A stretch of DNA of 64,000 nt from Sipunculus nudus (GCA_026874595.1 CM049320.1:7071464-7135463), one strand, 5' to 3'. Counted from the stretch's first letter, positions 48,080-61,065 are shown. The notes: generated by a model from the sequence alone, not told the origin. Program-made: numbers and translations.

Positions 48080-48278
48080 TTTCATCTGTGTTACTTAGGT
48101 GAATGATCATACATAACACTATGTAAAATAAAATAACTGAATTTCCCGCTGTAACAAAATTTGAATAACCTAAAATTTTGGAGTTGGATATAGTAAACAG
48201 TTCAATATTACAAAGCTTAAATAAAGCTATCTCTTCATATTAATCCCCTGACATGACGGATCAGTCTTTCAGCTTCAA
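47791..48278. other. 3' flank of the ZNF593 gene
   Basis: A (TA)n tract lies at 48024-48072. For the minus-strand gene ending at 48279, a TTTATT (AATAAA on the minus strand) occurs near 47877, about 400 bases past the stop, and is a candidate polyadenylation signal. Confidence 0.4.
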
Positions 48279-48420
48279 CTATAGATCCTCTGCTTCATCC
48301 ATTTGCTCTTTAACATCTTGCGTTTTGACCTTTTTCTTTTTAGGAGGGATGTATGACCCCTGACCTGCAGCCCTCTCAGCCTCCTCTTGTGTGTAAGGTT
48401 CTGTCTCCAGAGCTTTTAAC
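48279..48420 (-). CDS. ZNF593: ZNF593/Bud20 homologue, last coding exon
   Basis: This is the C-terminal exon of a conserved U1-type zinc-finger protein that binds pre-60S ribosomal particles and assists their export (yeast Bud20; human ZNF593, also described as a modulator of Oct-2 DNA binding). The exon begins after a canonical acceptor (TTTACTTTCAG on the minus strand) with one base completing an Arg codon, then reads [20 protein letters not shown] and [16 protein letters not shown], and ends ...MDEAEDL with a TAG. The EPY(S/T)[13 protein letters not shown] block is the family signature directly after the zinc finger. The Lys-rich segment could serve nuclear localisation and the acidic tail ends the protein. 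It joins in phase to 62987-63049. There are no stops or frameshifts. Confidence 0.93.
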
Positions 48421-49130
48421 CTGAAAGTAAAAAAAATATCATGTATAAAAAAACAAGGGACCCATGGGTCACGGTCCTCAGCTTTTATATATGATAAAAA
48501 AAATATGATTTTGAAATGAGGCACATGCTGGTTTTGTGTGGTTATAAATATAAGCTGTATTATGAGTTGTTGGTGTTTAGCTTATGTATGATTTTGATAG
48601 TTTCTTTGGAGACAGGGAAGAGATCGATTTCATTTATTTTATTAACAAATGAAGTGCTATTGTCATACAGATTTTGACTTGGCCATATAACTGATAACCA
48701 GCACATATAAGATAAGAGTTTAACTATTTATTAAAATTTAATAACAAATATTGTGCCAAATATAATTTTTATTAAAAATAAAAAGAGAATCATATGTTTT
48801 TTTTATTTAAATATAACTGAAATGATTATTAAAATAATATTATAGAATATATTTATAAATGCATTCATGAATACATTTTGAAAGTATTTGCACTGGTATT
48901 AAAATACTTTCATTTTTACCTGAATTCCCATTCTTATGCAAGAAATTTTATAATGGAGTACATATTCATATTCGTATTCAAATACATTTGCAATGTATTC
49001 GCACCATGTGTGGTATTTATTCAGTTTTAGCCAAACAATGATGTTGAGAATCCAGAATAAAAACAAAGGACCCATGGATCTCTGCGCCCAGCTTATGTTT
49101 TAAATTTTTGCAAATGCAAAATATGAAAAA

Positions 49131-50780
49131 TATTCTATTGTAATGTTTTTCATTTATGTAAGCATATGAGAAGATAAGAGGAAAGGGGCCCTCCAACTTG
49201 GTTATAGTAAAGTTCTAAATATATGATTGAAAACTAATACTCTGACAAGACTGTCATGAAGAAAAACAGTAAAAGTTTTGTGATACTGTGATGCATATGA
49301 AAAATTTACAGAAGGACAGGCAAGTGGACAGAATGGACTAATACCTTTATTTCACTTTCAAGGGAATAATGCATTTAAGTTTATATATAAGCCTATTTTT
49401 TAGCATATCCACTTTTTCCATTAATAGTTTTTATCTGATTCATTTTTTTTATTTACAGGTTTTATAAATTTGTAAAAAAAAACTGAAAATATAAGATAAA
49501 ATATTAGAATTCTAGGTTGCAATCATTATATATCCAGAGTGTAGCTCATATTTGGTCAAACTATGCATACTCATATATTTTATTATTTTTAAATCAAATG
49601 TTTAAACTGAATTTAAAAGAAAATAATGCCACAACATGGCATCTACAAGATTATTTCTTGAATCCCTATTAAACAGCTTTGCACATTGGAGTTTTCAGTA
49701 CATGCTTAATTTTATTCACGGAAATAAAATAAAAGATTCAGTAAATTTGATAAAATAAGAACATCTTTTCAAATAAAGTATACACACTGTTGGTTGAATG
49801 AGGGACAAATAATATCATTATGCTAATAAATAGTCAATTTCACACCTGGTGAAGTTTTCCTCTTCTGAAGTAAAGCATTACTTATCTGATGAACATCCAC
49901 ACTTTCATAGCAATACACCACTTTGTGGACACAATTAAATGTGCACTTTAATCATTGTAACCCTTGTCGTACAATACAAAATCTAAAATGTAGCATAGCC
50001 CAGAATAAAATGAAATACAGAAAATTATAACATTCATCTAGTTAATGCACCATCGGGGGGGGGGGGGGAGAGGGGGGGCGGGGGGGGGGGGGGGGGGAGT
50101 GCAGAGCAGTGGGAAAGCCTGCTAGTAGTGGCAAAGCTGAGCCAAGGCAAGCTGCCTGGGGTGGGTTACATAATGCAAGTGAAGGCTGTACTACTAGGTG
50201 GGCTAGATGTAAACAACACTTGACATGGTGTATGAAAACTTGAATAAAAGTTACTCCTTTCAATCAATTCCTTTGAAATTTCAGATTTTAAAGATAAAAT
50301 CCTTATGTATATATGCTGTGAAAATTAAATCAACAGTGCTTACAGGGAAAAAACGTGTCATTGCCAAAATTGGACAAAATTTGAGGTATTGATTTTTTAT
50401 TTATGCTAAAAACTTGAAAAATTTGCAAATTTCAGATCTAATTTTGGGTAAACAATTGAATCTTGATTAAATAAAGTTATATTCCTGAAAAAAGTCTCCA
50501 GCTTCAGCAATTCTCATGTTAAGTGAGCAAATATATTTCCTGATTTTTTAAATTTTTCATTATATTTGGGCCCATAACTTCAAAATAATACCCAATACTG
50601 ACCTAATTTTTGGTATGTGCATAGAAAATGTATGGAAGAATGAGAAAACTAAATATGATCAAAAACAGATAGGTGGTTTTGATATTAAGCAGCTTTGAAG
50701 TGTAACAATGGCTTTTTTATGGAAAACAGAGGTTTTTCCTTAATATCTCGAAGGAATGAAGTCCTAATGACCCAATGACT
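49131..50780 (+). other. Intronic duplicated block, copy 1
   Basis: This aligns collinearly with 56169-57796 (offset about 7.04 kb) with high identity. Shared landmarks are TATTCTATTGTAATGTTTTT at the start, GACAAGACTGTCATGAAGAA, and GCTGCCTGGGGTGGGTTACA before an R1-type segment. Copy 1 has a long poly-G tract at 50056-50098 where copy 2 has only about nine G. Confidence 0.85.
50056..50098 (+). repeat. Poly-G tract expanded in one duplicate
   Basis: About 40 bases of G with few interruptions. The orthologous site in the other duplicate (57124-57133) is short, so the tract expanded after duplication, or contracted in copy 2. It has G-quadruplex potential. Confidence 0.8.
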
Positions 50781-52074
50781 TTTAGTCAGCTGAGCTAAAA
50801 AACAAGTCGGAAAATCTCATATGTAGGGATACCACCTTCTGGGAATCCCTGTGTGTATGTAACATATATAGAGTGAAACTGTACTAAGCAAAAATGCCCC
50901 AATACTAAAGGTCTGTGCACAAAATGTTAGAAGGTTGCTGACATGTCTCTGAACAAAATGGCATCAAACAAATGTTAATGAATATTAGGACTGCAAAGTG
51001 TTCATATCTGAAATCAATAAATGTTGGTGCTTACATGAATGATAACATTTATGAAACACCACCCAGAAAGATCTGTGGTTTGTATGCGATCCACAGGAGC
51101 CGATACAGCAATTTAGAATTGAGATGGGGGGGGGGGGGGTGTTCTCACTGCAAGGCTGTAAAGCGAGCGAGCCAATCCTTCACGCCGAGGGGGGTACTCC
51201 CCCCCCCCCTCCCCCCCCCATCAGGTGTAGAAAATTTAGATTGAAATAGTACAATCTGGGGTAGCTTAAATGCATTAAATTTTCCGTGAGGTCAAAAAAG
51301 GGGGGGGGGGGGGGGGTGGGCGCGCACCTCCTGCACCCCTAATCCGCCCCTGATCCAAACCATCAATCTATATTTAAAATAGTTACTCTCATTTGTTCTT
51401 GCAGGGAAGTGCAACCCTCAGCAAGCTGTATTAAATACATGTACAATCTGGAAAAACCCAGAAGGTGTGTATTTTGACAAGCAGTTTCCACATTCATCCG
51501 CAGTGTCCTCACATAATGTCGTTGTTACGCCAGATTTGAGGGTCACACTCAATGTTCCCAACCTTGCTACTTGTTAGGAAGGGATAGATCACAGGCACAG
51601 GATTTAATCCCACATAACTAAGAAATTTATTTTTTTGTTGTTTTTCCACATATTTGTAAGCTAATCCACCCCTTCCTTAAAGGAGTCTGACCTATTTTAG
51701 AGTGTAAGTCTCTCACTGTGAACTGTGTATCCCTTCCCAAAATCCTGCATCTGCCCCTGTTGTGTGTCACACATGCTGACCTGAAGAAAATATGTGAGGG
51801 TGCTAGAAAAACAGTTAAAATCATTAGTTTTATTGTTTAACTCTGGTACTATTTACCTTAATGACTGGTATAATTTATTGTTAAAACCAAGCCTGGGGAC
51901 AATGACAATACCAGGACACATGCCTAATCTGCTGCAAACCATAACATCATTGCCAACTTCCGGGAATTTTTTTTAATTTTTACTTTTGGCAAATAACAAC
52001 AAGGACACCACAAAGCGGAGCATCCTGTTCCACAGGAGCATAACTAGACTGGGTGTATTACCCAGTATTAAAAT

Positions 52075-52310
52075 CAGGAGGGCAGTTCTTGACCTTTGAC
52101 CCTGTGACTTTAAAATGGATTGGGTTCTTCATCAGAGGGTTAATGAGCCATATGTCAAAGATGAACGGTTTTGGAAGAACGGTTTGGTTAAAATGCTTCC
52201 ACGAGCTTTTTCAAGAAGTGGGTCTGGTGGCCTTGATCTTTTGACCCTGTGACCTCAAAATCAATAGGGTTTTCCATCTGTGGGTGGGTGAGCCTTATAT
52301 AAAAACAGAC
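52075..52310 (+). repeat. Interspersed repeat with TGACCTTTGACCCTGTGAC motif
   Basis: Two units about 150 bp apart carry TTGACC(T)TTTGACCCTGTGAC followed by AAAAT(G/C)(G/A)AT and a GGGTTTTTC-type block. The TGACCTTTGACC core is a direct repeat resembling a nuclear-receptor response element. This is a dispersed motif in mollusc-type genomes as I know them, so it is most likely a repeat family. Confidence 0.5.
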
Positions 52311-54939
52311 TAAGGGTGATAGCTATATATAGCATAGCATGACTGATGTCATCTGAGCATTAATTAGAAAAAAATATTTGAATTATTTTCAAAGGCAATC
52401 AAAAACAAATCTGCTAAAAATGCCATGTAAAATTTCACCCTTACTTTATTAAACCTCCGCCAGTTTGTGAGAGGCATCATCTTTTACTGTTTAGTTTGAC
52501 TGTTAGCAACTTATCCCAAAAACCTAGGGACAGATTTTGATGAAATTTTCTGAAGAGTTTGATGACACCCAAGGATAAATCTCTAAATATGTTTGATTCA
52601 ACATATGTTTGATTCAATGGGTTCTTTCCTTTGTTACATATGGCTATTTTCTTATAACAGAAAGATTCATAGATATTACGGGGTGGCTTTGTTATGGAGG
52701 TGACCAGAGATGGAGTTGTTGAATCATGACAGCTGTTTGAGCCGACATAGCAAAGTCTGATGAGGCTCATCCTTGTCGGAGATTGTTATCTCTGAATACT
52801 TTAGGTTATTATTATTTGTTAAGACAGTGCACCTGAAGCCTGACAACCATGGGTGTAGACCTGGTGTATCCAGAGAAACTCTACCCTTTTTACAGAAGGA
52901 AGATTGTAAATGTTTCCGCTGCTAACCTGTGATCAGATTTATTACCTACTGATAATAGAACAACAAACAACTTTCTGTAGATAATATCAGCATTCCATCT
53001 GCTTAACCTTGGAGTTACAGAAAGTTCAAACATTTGATGTAAAAACCAGGAAGGGAATTCATGATCACTAACAAGAGAAAAATGCAGATGATTAAAGTCC
53101 ATAGTCTACAGCTGCACTATAAAATTTTTTTACAGAATTAGACCATGGAGATAGAATTAAATGGGAGTTAGTATTGGGATCACGGATCGTGTCCGATGTT
53201 GCTTGCGATCAAGTATAAGAAACATTGCACATAGGTTATAAAGCTCTTTGATCTCGCTACAGGTGCTTGCCTATTGCACTAAGGTTATCCCTGATACATC
53301 GCTGAGGATACCAAGATTGTTTGGCAAGGGAGCTGTCATATCAGTCCTGTGTTACTTGGCATTAACCTAGATTTCACAAGGGGTTTGCTCCCATGAAAAA
53401 AAAATCTGTTAAAATTATATTATTGTATAGGAGACCCACTCATTCTCAGCCCGGACAGATTTATCTTTAGTAAGGGCTTGCTTTGTTTACCATAAAGTTA
53501 AATGGAAAGAAATTACACCAATGGCAAGCAGATAAACTTAAATTTTAAGGAAAAATAATAACAATGTAACTGTGTGGTAAAGTCAGATACAATGATAAAA
53601 TCAAAGTACTATCCAATATATCATATACACCCCAAATTGCTTCGCACTGGAAAAGATGAGCTTGAAAGCAGTGGGACTCCAAAATTATTCAGTGTTGCGA
53701 GTAGTAGATATAAGGATTCGATAGCCTGTGACTGAGCCATTACATGTGTCTTTTAATTAGATAATGCACATGCATTAAATTTTAACATAAAATTTCATGA
53801 AATATCATGCAAATCATCCAGCACACTAATGCTTAGACTTAGCTGCCGCAAGCAGCATCAGAAGCAGCATTTGTACTGTTTGATTTTTATGGGTTTTATA
53901 AGTTTTACGAGTACAATATACATTCATCACAACTACAATAGGCAGCAACAATAAGACTTCAGGGGCTACCACTTGTGTCCCTTTGATGCTGGGCATCAAT
54001 CACAGTGCTTACTCCATCTTATTGAATCTCCTTGGTTAAACATTTTTGATTAGACATTAACCCTTTTCCAAAACCTGCCATGGGGCAATAGGTCCAAACG
54101 TGTCTTTTTTCACCTGCTTTACAAAGTGATAAATTTATTGAGGTGTTATATCATGGTTTAACTTTTTCTTTTGCATTACAGTTAGGTATTAGTATTACTC
54201 TGTCCACCGAAGGATGCTAAGAGCAGTGTATATATTTTTCAAACAAAGTTAAATATGAAATTAAATTGCAGTCTTTGAATGGTGTACCAATGGAGTTATT
54301 CAGAAGTGAAGAAGTTCCATACATTGCAGAGAATTTCAGTCAAATTCCTAAATAATTAATTAAAGTCATTTTTATTGACAGGTAGATAAAAGTGACCCAA
54401 TCATGCATCAAATGCATTTATATAGGTTTCAATGTAGAAGAATCGAACTGATCTTCCGTTTGCATAGACATAAATGCAACTACAGTAGTAAAAGTAATCA
54501 CATCACTGAATGCACCAGTCCCCTGCCCTGAGCTGTAGGGCAATCCTTATTACTGAACCTGTTGTTAAGCTTATACTTGATCTAAGAGTACTTAGGTCTT
54601 AATATGTAGCAGGACTCCTACAGACAGAAGACATCTTACATAACATCATGGATTCATGATCATGAGCTGAACTGAACTCGGCAAAATGTCTTCACTTTGC
54701 ACATTGATAAGGTTAAAGCAAACAAATTATTGTTCAACAAAACTAACAGTTCTAGTATTTGTTGATGAATGTGAATAATCACTCAGTCCTCAGTTATGCT
54801 GTTTAAGGTGCTTTTGTTACCATATCATGGAAAATAGACAAGTGACCAAGACTGTGTGCTGTTCATGTGCATCGCTTCAAGATGAGGCACATTTTTTTGT
54901 TTTCTTATAAACTGGAGCACCTAGTCACTGCTCCTAATG

Positions 54940-55523
54940 TAAAATTTAGTACTAAGTACTCTCCAATGTAAAAGTCGGTACTCCCTATGTAAAATTCAGT
55001 ACTCAGTGCTTCAAATGAAAAATTCAGTACTCAGTGCTTCAAATATAAAATTCAGTACTCAGTGCTTCAAATGTAAAATTCAGTACTCAGTGCTTCATAT
55101 GTAAAATTCAGTACTCAGTGCTTCATATGTAAAATTCAGTACTCAGTGCTTCATATGTAAAATTCAGTACTCAGTGTTTCAAATGTAAAATTCAATACTC
55201 AGTGTTTCAAATGTTAAATTCAGTACTTAATCCTTCAAATGTAAAATTCAGTACTCAGTGTTTCAAATGTTAAATTCAGTACTTAATCCTTCAAATGTAA
55301 AATTCAGTACTCAGTGCTTCATATGTAAAATTCAGTACTCAGTGCTTAAAATGTTAAATTCAGTACTCAGTGCTTCAAATGAAAAATTCAGTCCTCAGGG
55401 CTTCATATGTAAAATTCAGTACTCAGTGCTTCATATGTAAAATTTAATACTCAGTCTTTCAACTGTAAAATTAAGTACTCAGTGCTTAAAATGTAAAATT
55501 CAGTACTCATTGCTTCAAATGAA
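54940..55523 (+). repeat. 28-bp minisatellite array 1
   Basis: About 20 tandem units of ATTCAGTACTCAGTGCTTCA plus AATGTAAA (28 bp), with variants such as TTCATATG and TTAAAATG in the spacer part. Frames through the array (e.g. 55258-55440) are artefacts. Confidence 0.92.
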
Positions 55524-56168
55524 CAAGGGACCCATGGGTCACGGCGCTCAGCTGATCGTGATTGGACTATAAATGTTTCTCCACTGTGATACTATATCGA
55601 GTCGATAAAGCTTATGAATATCATGTACATGTTGGGCTATTATAAAGGAATGTAATGTAATATGTGAGTAAATGATAAATGAAATTACCTGACTGATGGA
55701 TTAATAGAGTCGAATAAAGTGGTTTATTTTTTATTTATTTAGGAGGGGTTGAAAATTGTGATATATTTGAGCAAATATGAATGCAATGACAGCAGTAATA
55801 AGCAGTAGTAGATGATAAGGCTATTTGTTGAAGTATCTAAAGTGTATGGTAGTCTGCAAGCGTTCAATTTGACAGATATGATGTTATGATTAACTATGCT
55901 GATGAAGTGATTTATGAATATGTGACTGTATGACACAATATCTCTTTAGTCTTGACAAGGTACATTATTGTGATGCCCACTATGTCTACATATTACACAA
56001 TATTGACATAATTTCTGGCATGTACATAGGTACCTATGGACGAATAGTTATACAAAATATTAAAGTATGAATATATCTGATTCATCTTGTTCTTGCTTAC
56101 TGAGGCTGACTTTGGGATGGGGTTCGGAGAAGGGAAAAGTGAGGGCAGCACGAAGGTGGATGTAGAAA
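55524..56168. other. Spacer between minisatellite array 1 and duplicated block 2
   Basis: It starts with a copy of ACAAGGGACCCATGGGTCAC (about 55524), a dispersed repeat also at 48454. The rest is AT-rich and featureless. Confidence 0.5.
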
Positions 56169-57796
56169 TATTCTATTGTAATGTTTTTCATTTATATAAG
56201 AATATGAAAAGCTAAGAGGAAAGGGGCCCTCCTTCTTGGTTATAGTAAAGTTCTAGATATATGATTGCAAACTAATACTCTGACAAGACTGTCATGAAGA
56301 AAAACAGTAAAAGTTTTGAGATACTGTGTTGCATACGAAAATTTACAGATGGACAGGCAAGTGGACAGAATGGACTAATACCTTTATTTCACTTTCAAGA
56401 GAATAATGCATTTAAGTTTATATAGAATCCTATTTTTTTAAGCAGATCCACTTTTTCCATTAAGTTTTTATCTGTATCATTTTTTTTATTTACAGGTTTA
56501 TTAATTTTTAATTAAAAAACCTGAAAATATAAGTTAAAATATTAGAATTGTTGCAAAAGTTGCAATCATTATATATACAGAGTAAAAAACATTGGGTCAT
56601 ATTATGCATACAAATATATTTTATTATTTTTAAATCATAAATGTTTTAACTGATTTTAAAAGAAAATAATGCCACAACATGGCATCTACAAGAATATTCC
56701 TTGAATCACTATTAAAAAGTTTTGCATATTGGAGTTTTCAGGACATGCTTAATTTTATTCACCAAAATAAAATAAAAGTAAATTTGACAAAATAAAACAT
56801 CTTTTCAAATAAAGTATACACACTGTTGGTTGAATGAGGGACAAACAATATCATTGTGCTAATTACTATCCCAGTTTTAATTAATTACTGGAATTAATAG
56901 TCAATTTCACACCTGGTGAAGTTTTTACTCTTCTGAAGTAAGGAATTACTTATCTCATGAACATCCAGACTTTCACAGCAATACACCACTTTGTGGACAC
57001 AATTAAATGTACACTTTAATCATTGTAACCCTGGTGGTTCAATACAAAATCTAAAATGTAGCATGTCCAAGAATAAAATAAAATACAGAAAAATTATAAC
57101 ATTCATCTAGTTTATGTACCAGCTGGGGGGGGGGATGAGTGCAGGGCGAGGGGAAGCCTGCTAGTAGTGGCCAAGCTGGGCCAAGGTAAGCTGCCTGGGG
57201 TGGGTTACATAATGCAAGTGAAGGCTGTACTACTAGGTGGGCTAGATGTAAACAACACTTGACATGGTGTGTGAAAACATGAATAAAAGCTATTCATTCC
57301 AATCAATTTCTTTTGAAAGTTCAGATTTTAAAAGATTAAATCCTTATGCATATATGCTGGGAAAATTAAATCAACAGTGCCAAAGTTGGACAAAATTTAA
57401 GGTATTGTTTTTTATTTATGCTAATAACTTGAAAAATTTGCAAAATTCAGATCTAATTTTGGGTAAACAATTGAATTTTGATTAAAAAAAGTTATATTCC
57501 TGAAAAAAAGGTCTCTAGGTTCAGCAATTCTCATGTGAGTAAATATATTTCCTGATTTTAAAAAAAATTGCATTATGTTTTGGCCCATAACTTCAAAATA
57601 ATACTCAATACTGACCTAATTTTTGGTATGTTCATAGAAAATGTATAAAAGAATGTGAATACTAAATACGATCAAAAGCAGATCAGTGGTTTTGATATTA
57701 GGCAGCCTTGAAGTGTAACAATGGCTTTTTTTATGGAAAACGGAGTTTTTTTCCTTAATATCTCGAAGAAACAAAGTCCTAATGACCCAATTTTCG
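56169..57796 (+). other. Intronic duplicated block, copy 2
   Basis: Counterpart of 49131-50780 in the same orientation. It differs by scattered substitutions, small indels and the short G-run, and is followed at 57797-58290 by further R1-type sequence. Confidence 0.85.
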
Positions 57797-58285
57797 GTAT
57801 GGTAGGAGATTTTGGGGACATCTTAAATTATGTCAACAGCCTGGGGAGCATAGAGATGTGCACTGAATGACCTACAGTCATCAAAGTGGACTGCTTGACA
57901 ATGTAAGGGAATACAACAAGAGCCTCCAAAAAAATTCAATAACTAGCCTAATTTTGCAGCTTTTATTTTCAAATTTCAGATTTTAACAGATTAAATCCTT
58001 ATGTATACATAGTGTGAAAATTAAATCCACAGTACTTACAGGAAAAAAACGTGCCATGGCCAAAGTTGGGCAAAATTTAAGGTACCAATTTTATATTTTT
58101 GCCAATATTTAAAAAAATTTAACAGATTTTGATCTAATTTTTGGTATACAATTAAATTTTGATTAATTAAAGTTGTATTACTGGAAAAAAGTCCCTACCT
58201 TTAACACTTTGGGTCTTAAGTGACAAAATATCTTCCTGATTTTTTTACAAAGTGCATTATGTTTGGGCCAATAACTTTTTTAAAC

Positions 58286-60020
58286 TAGAATACGGGTAGT
58301 CGACAAGGGACTATGTGTATCCGCCTAAATCAGAGTGGAACAGGTGAAGTGAGGCATGGATTAAGTGGCAAGGGGAAATAGAGTGAAGTGTTGCATATAT
58401 GCATGGATGTCTGCAGCCAAATTGTGTATGAAGGTTGCCCCCCCACCACAAAATCCAGAAAGCCAGCCCAGTTGTATACATATGCAAAATTTAAGGTAGA
58501 TAAGTCAAACCACTACATGTATACGAGTGATTTTAGCCCGTGGCAGACAATCAGATGGACGCTGAGCAAAAATGGTTGCAGGTGACGGCACCAGTTTTGC
58601 GTATGATAAAGAGCTATGTGAGAACTATACACATGCAAAACTTTGGCCCATTCGATCAAACGGTTCCCAAGATATGAGCTTGGATGTCTGCTGCATAAAC
58701 TAGAATGCAGGTGGCTCCACCTGTCATAAAATCAAGAGAGCTGTCAGGGATGTATAAACCTGCAAAATTTTAGCCAGATATGTCAAACCACTGCCAAGAT
58801 ATGAGTGATTTTATCCCATGGCAGACAAACAGACAGGAGCTGTGCAAAAATGGCTGCAGGTGGCGCCACCAGTTTTGCGTATGTTATAAAGCTCTCCAAG
58901 GGCTACATTTGTGCAAAAAAATTTTCCTGATCAGTCAAATGGTTCCCGAGATATGAGCTTGGATGTCTGCAGCGTAAACGTGAATGTAGGTGGCGCCACC
59001 TGTCATAAAATCAGAAAAGCTATCCAGGATGTATACGCATGCCGAATTTCAGGTGAATTAGTCAAGTCACTGCAGAGATATGAGTGATTTTAACCCAAGG
59101 CAGACAAACAGATGGACACTGTGCAAACATGGTTGCAGGTGGCACCACCATTTTTTGTGTATGTTATAAAGCTCTCCAAGGGCTACATTTGTGCAAAAAA
59201 AATATTCCTGATCGGTCAAACGGTTCCCGAGATATGAGCTTGGATGTCTGCAGCGTAAACGTGAATGTAGGTGGCACCACCTGTCACAAAATCAGAAAAG
59301 CTATCCAGGATGTATACGCATGCCAAATTTCAGGTGAATTAGTCAAGTCACTGCAGAGATATGAGTGATTTTAACCCAAGGCAGACGAACAGATGGACAC
59401 TGTGCAAACATGGTTGCAGGTGGTGCCACCATTTTTTGTGTATGTTATAAAGATCTCCAAGGGCTACATTTGTGCAAAATAATTTTCCTGATCGGTCAGA
59501 CAGTTCCTGAGATATGAGCTTGGATGTCTGCAACGTAAACGTGAATGTAGGTGCCACCTGCAACAATGTTTGCACAGTGTTCATCTGTTCCTCTGCCTTG
59601 GGTTAAAATCACTCATATCTCTGCAGTGACTTGACTAATTCACCTGAAATTTGGCATGCATAAACATCCTTGATAGCTTTTCTGATTTTGTGACAGGTGG
59701 CGCCACCATTTTTGTGTATGTTATAAAGCTCTCCAAGGGCTACATTTGTGCAAAATATTTTCCTGATCGGTCAAACGGTTCCCGAGATATGTGGGTTTAT
59801 GTGTGGAAACAGACGCACAAACGGACGCAGAGCGCAGAGGAAAGGTCAGAGGTCAAAACAAAATCGGGGCCCAGCAGTTCACATGTGACCCGAACATAAT
59901 CCCGGGTTTCGTAAAATTCCGCCCAGCGGTTACGGAGGAGTTCTCAGGACACCTACGTGGCGGCGGCGGCGGCGTGCAGCTGAAAACATAGAATCCGCAA
60001 AACTCTGTTTTGGCGGATAC
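58286..60020 (+). repeat. Large R4 repeat with 280-bp internal tandem array
   Basis: The start carries GTATCCGCC (58317-58325) and the end its complement GGCGGATAC (60012-60020), a possible 9-bp terminal inverted repeat. Inside, an approximately 280-bp unit recurs with GCAGGTGGCGCCACC-type marks at 58579, 58857, 59136 and 59417. Each unit also contains GAGATATGAGCTTGGATGTC and ATATGAGTGATTTTAACCCA. The last unit is interrupted by an inverted piece at about 59549-59700. A GCG-repeat (about 59958-59974) precedes the right end. The short frames inside are not conserved between units. Confidence 0.75.
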
Positions 60021-60023
60021 AAT

Positions 60024-60490
60024 AATGTGATGGAATAGAATAATAGAATGATGTGATGGAATAGCATGTGCCAAGCTCTTCATGCCCTATTTAGCAAAAT
60101 GTCTCAATTTTTTGTTAGTACGGTAAAATTACCTTTTGCTGGGGAATTTTTACAACCTTCAAATCTTCATTCAATCATCTTCTGTGTATTTTTTGACCTG
60201 GGACACCCATCCTCACCCAATGTTGCCGTAGCAACTCTTTAAGAATAATATGCATGTTTAACCCTCCCATTTGCTGACTATAATAAGTTCTTCTTGAATC
60301 TCCATTTCTCTCTTGTTTTCATTGACTGTGCTGAGAAGACGACCTCTCCTTCCGCCCAGGAAGCAGAAATGGGACGCAAACTGTGAACGCTGAGTGAAAA
60401 GCTGGCGGGACTCTAACATCAGATGTGACTGAAGATGCCCGGACTCACACACCCATCTTCCATTAATACACACACACACACACATACTCT
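60024..60490 (+). mobile_element. Interspersed element R3, copy 2
   Basis: Nearly identical to 26025-26530, again starting with GAATAGAATAATAGAA-type repeats and ending in (CA)n. Here it sits exactly between two copies of the right end of R4 (59837-60020 and 60485-60682). Confidence 0.75.
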
Positions 60491-60682
60491 CTCAGAGGAA
60501 AAGGTCAGAGGTCAAAACAAAATCGGGGCGCAGCAGTTCACATGTGACCCGAACATAATCCCGCGTTTCGTAAAATTTCGCCCAGCGGTTACGGAGAAGT
60601 TCTCCGGAAACCTACGCGGCAGCGGCGGCGGCGGCATGCAGCTGAAAACATAGTATCCGCAAAACTCTGTTTTGGCGGATAC
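60485..60682 (+). repeat. Second copy of the R4 right end
   Basis: AGAGGAAAAGGTCAGAGGTC...GCGGCGGCGGCGGC...TGTTTTGGCGGATAC repeats the 59837-60020 segment with a few changes. The pair brackets element R3, as if a segment of about 650 bp had been duplicated around it or a second R4 end lay adjacent. Confidence 0.7.
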
Positions 60683-60689
60683 AATTATA

Positions 60690-61065
60690 TAAAACTGACT
60701 TAATATCTGGCATGTACATAGGAACTATATAGAGGAATATTTATGGTAAATATGAAGAAAACCAGATGAGTGGTTTTGATATTAGGCAGTCCTGCAGTGT
60801 GAAAATAGATTTCTAATAAAAAATTGAGGTTTTTCCTTAATATCTCAAAGGAACAAAGTCCTATTGACCCAATTTTTGGCATGGTAGAAGATTATGGGGA
60901 CATCTAACTCTATGCCGAAATTCAGATTCGTAGGTCCAACGGTGTCGAAACGTGCCAGTCTTACGGACGGACATCCAGACGGACAGACAGACAGACGGAC
61001 AGACAGACGGACGACAGACAATGGACCATGACTATAGCTCAGATGACTTATAGTCAGCTGAGCTT
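60690..61065 (+). repeat. Repeat R1, 3' portion
   Basis: TGGTTTTGATATTAGGCAGT, TTGAGGTTTTTCCTTAAT, a (GACA)/(GACG)-rich tract at about 60962-61018, and ATAGCTCAGATGACTTATAG then CAGCTGAGCT match the 3' half of 10080-10815. Confidence 0.75.

Noticed and set aside
55258..55440. Identical 60-residue frames here and at 61584-61766
   Set aside because: Both are frames through the 28-bp minisatellite; identity reflects array duplication, not coding constraint.
58286..59545. The 280-bp periodic array as a possible CRISPR-like repeat-spacer array
   Set aside because: Whole units repeat without variable spacers, the host is clearly eukaryotic, and the unit is part of a dispersed repeat.
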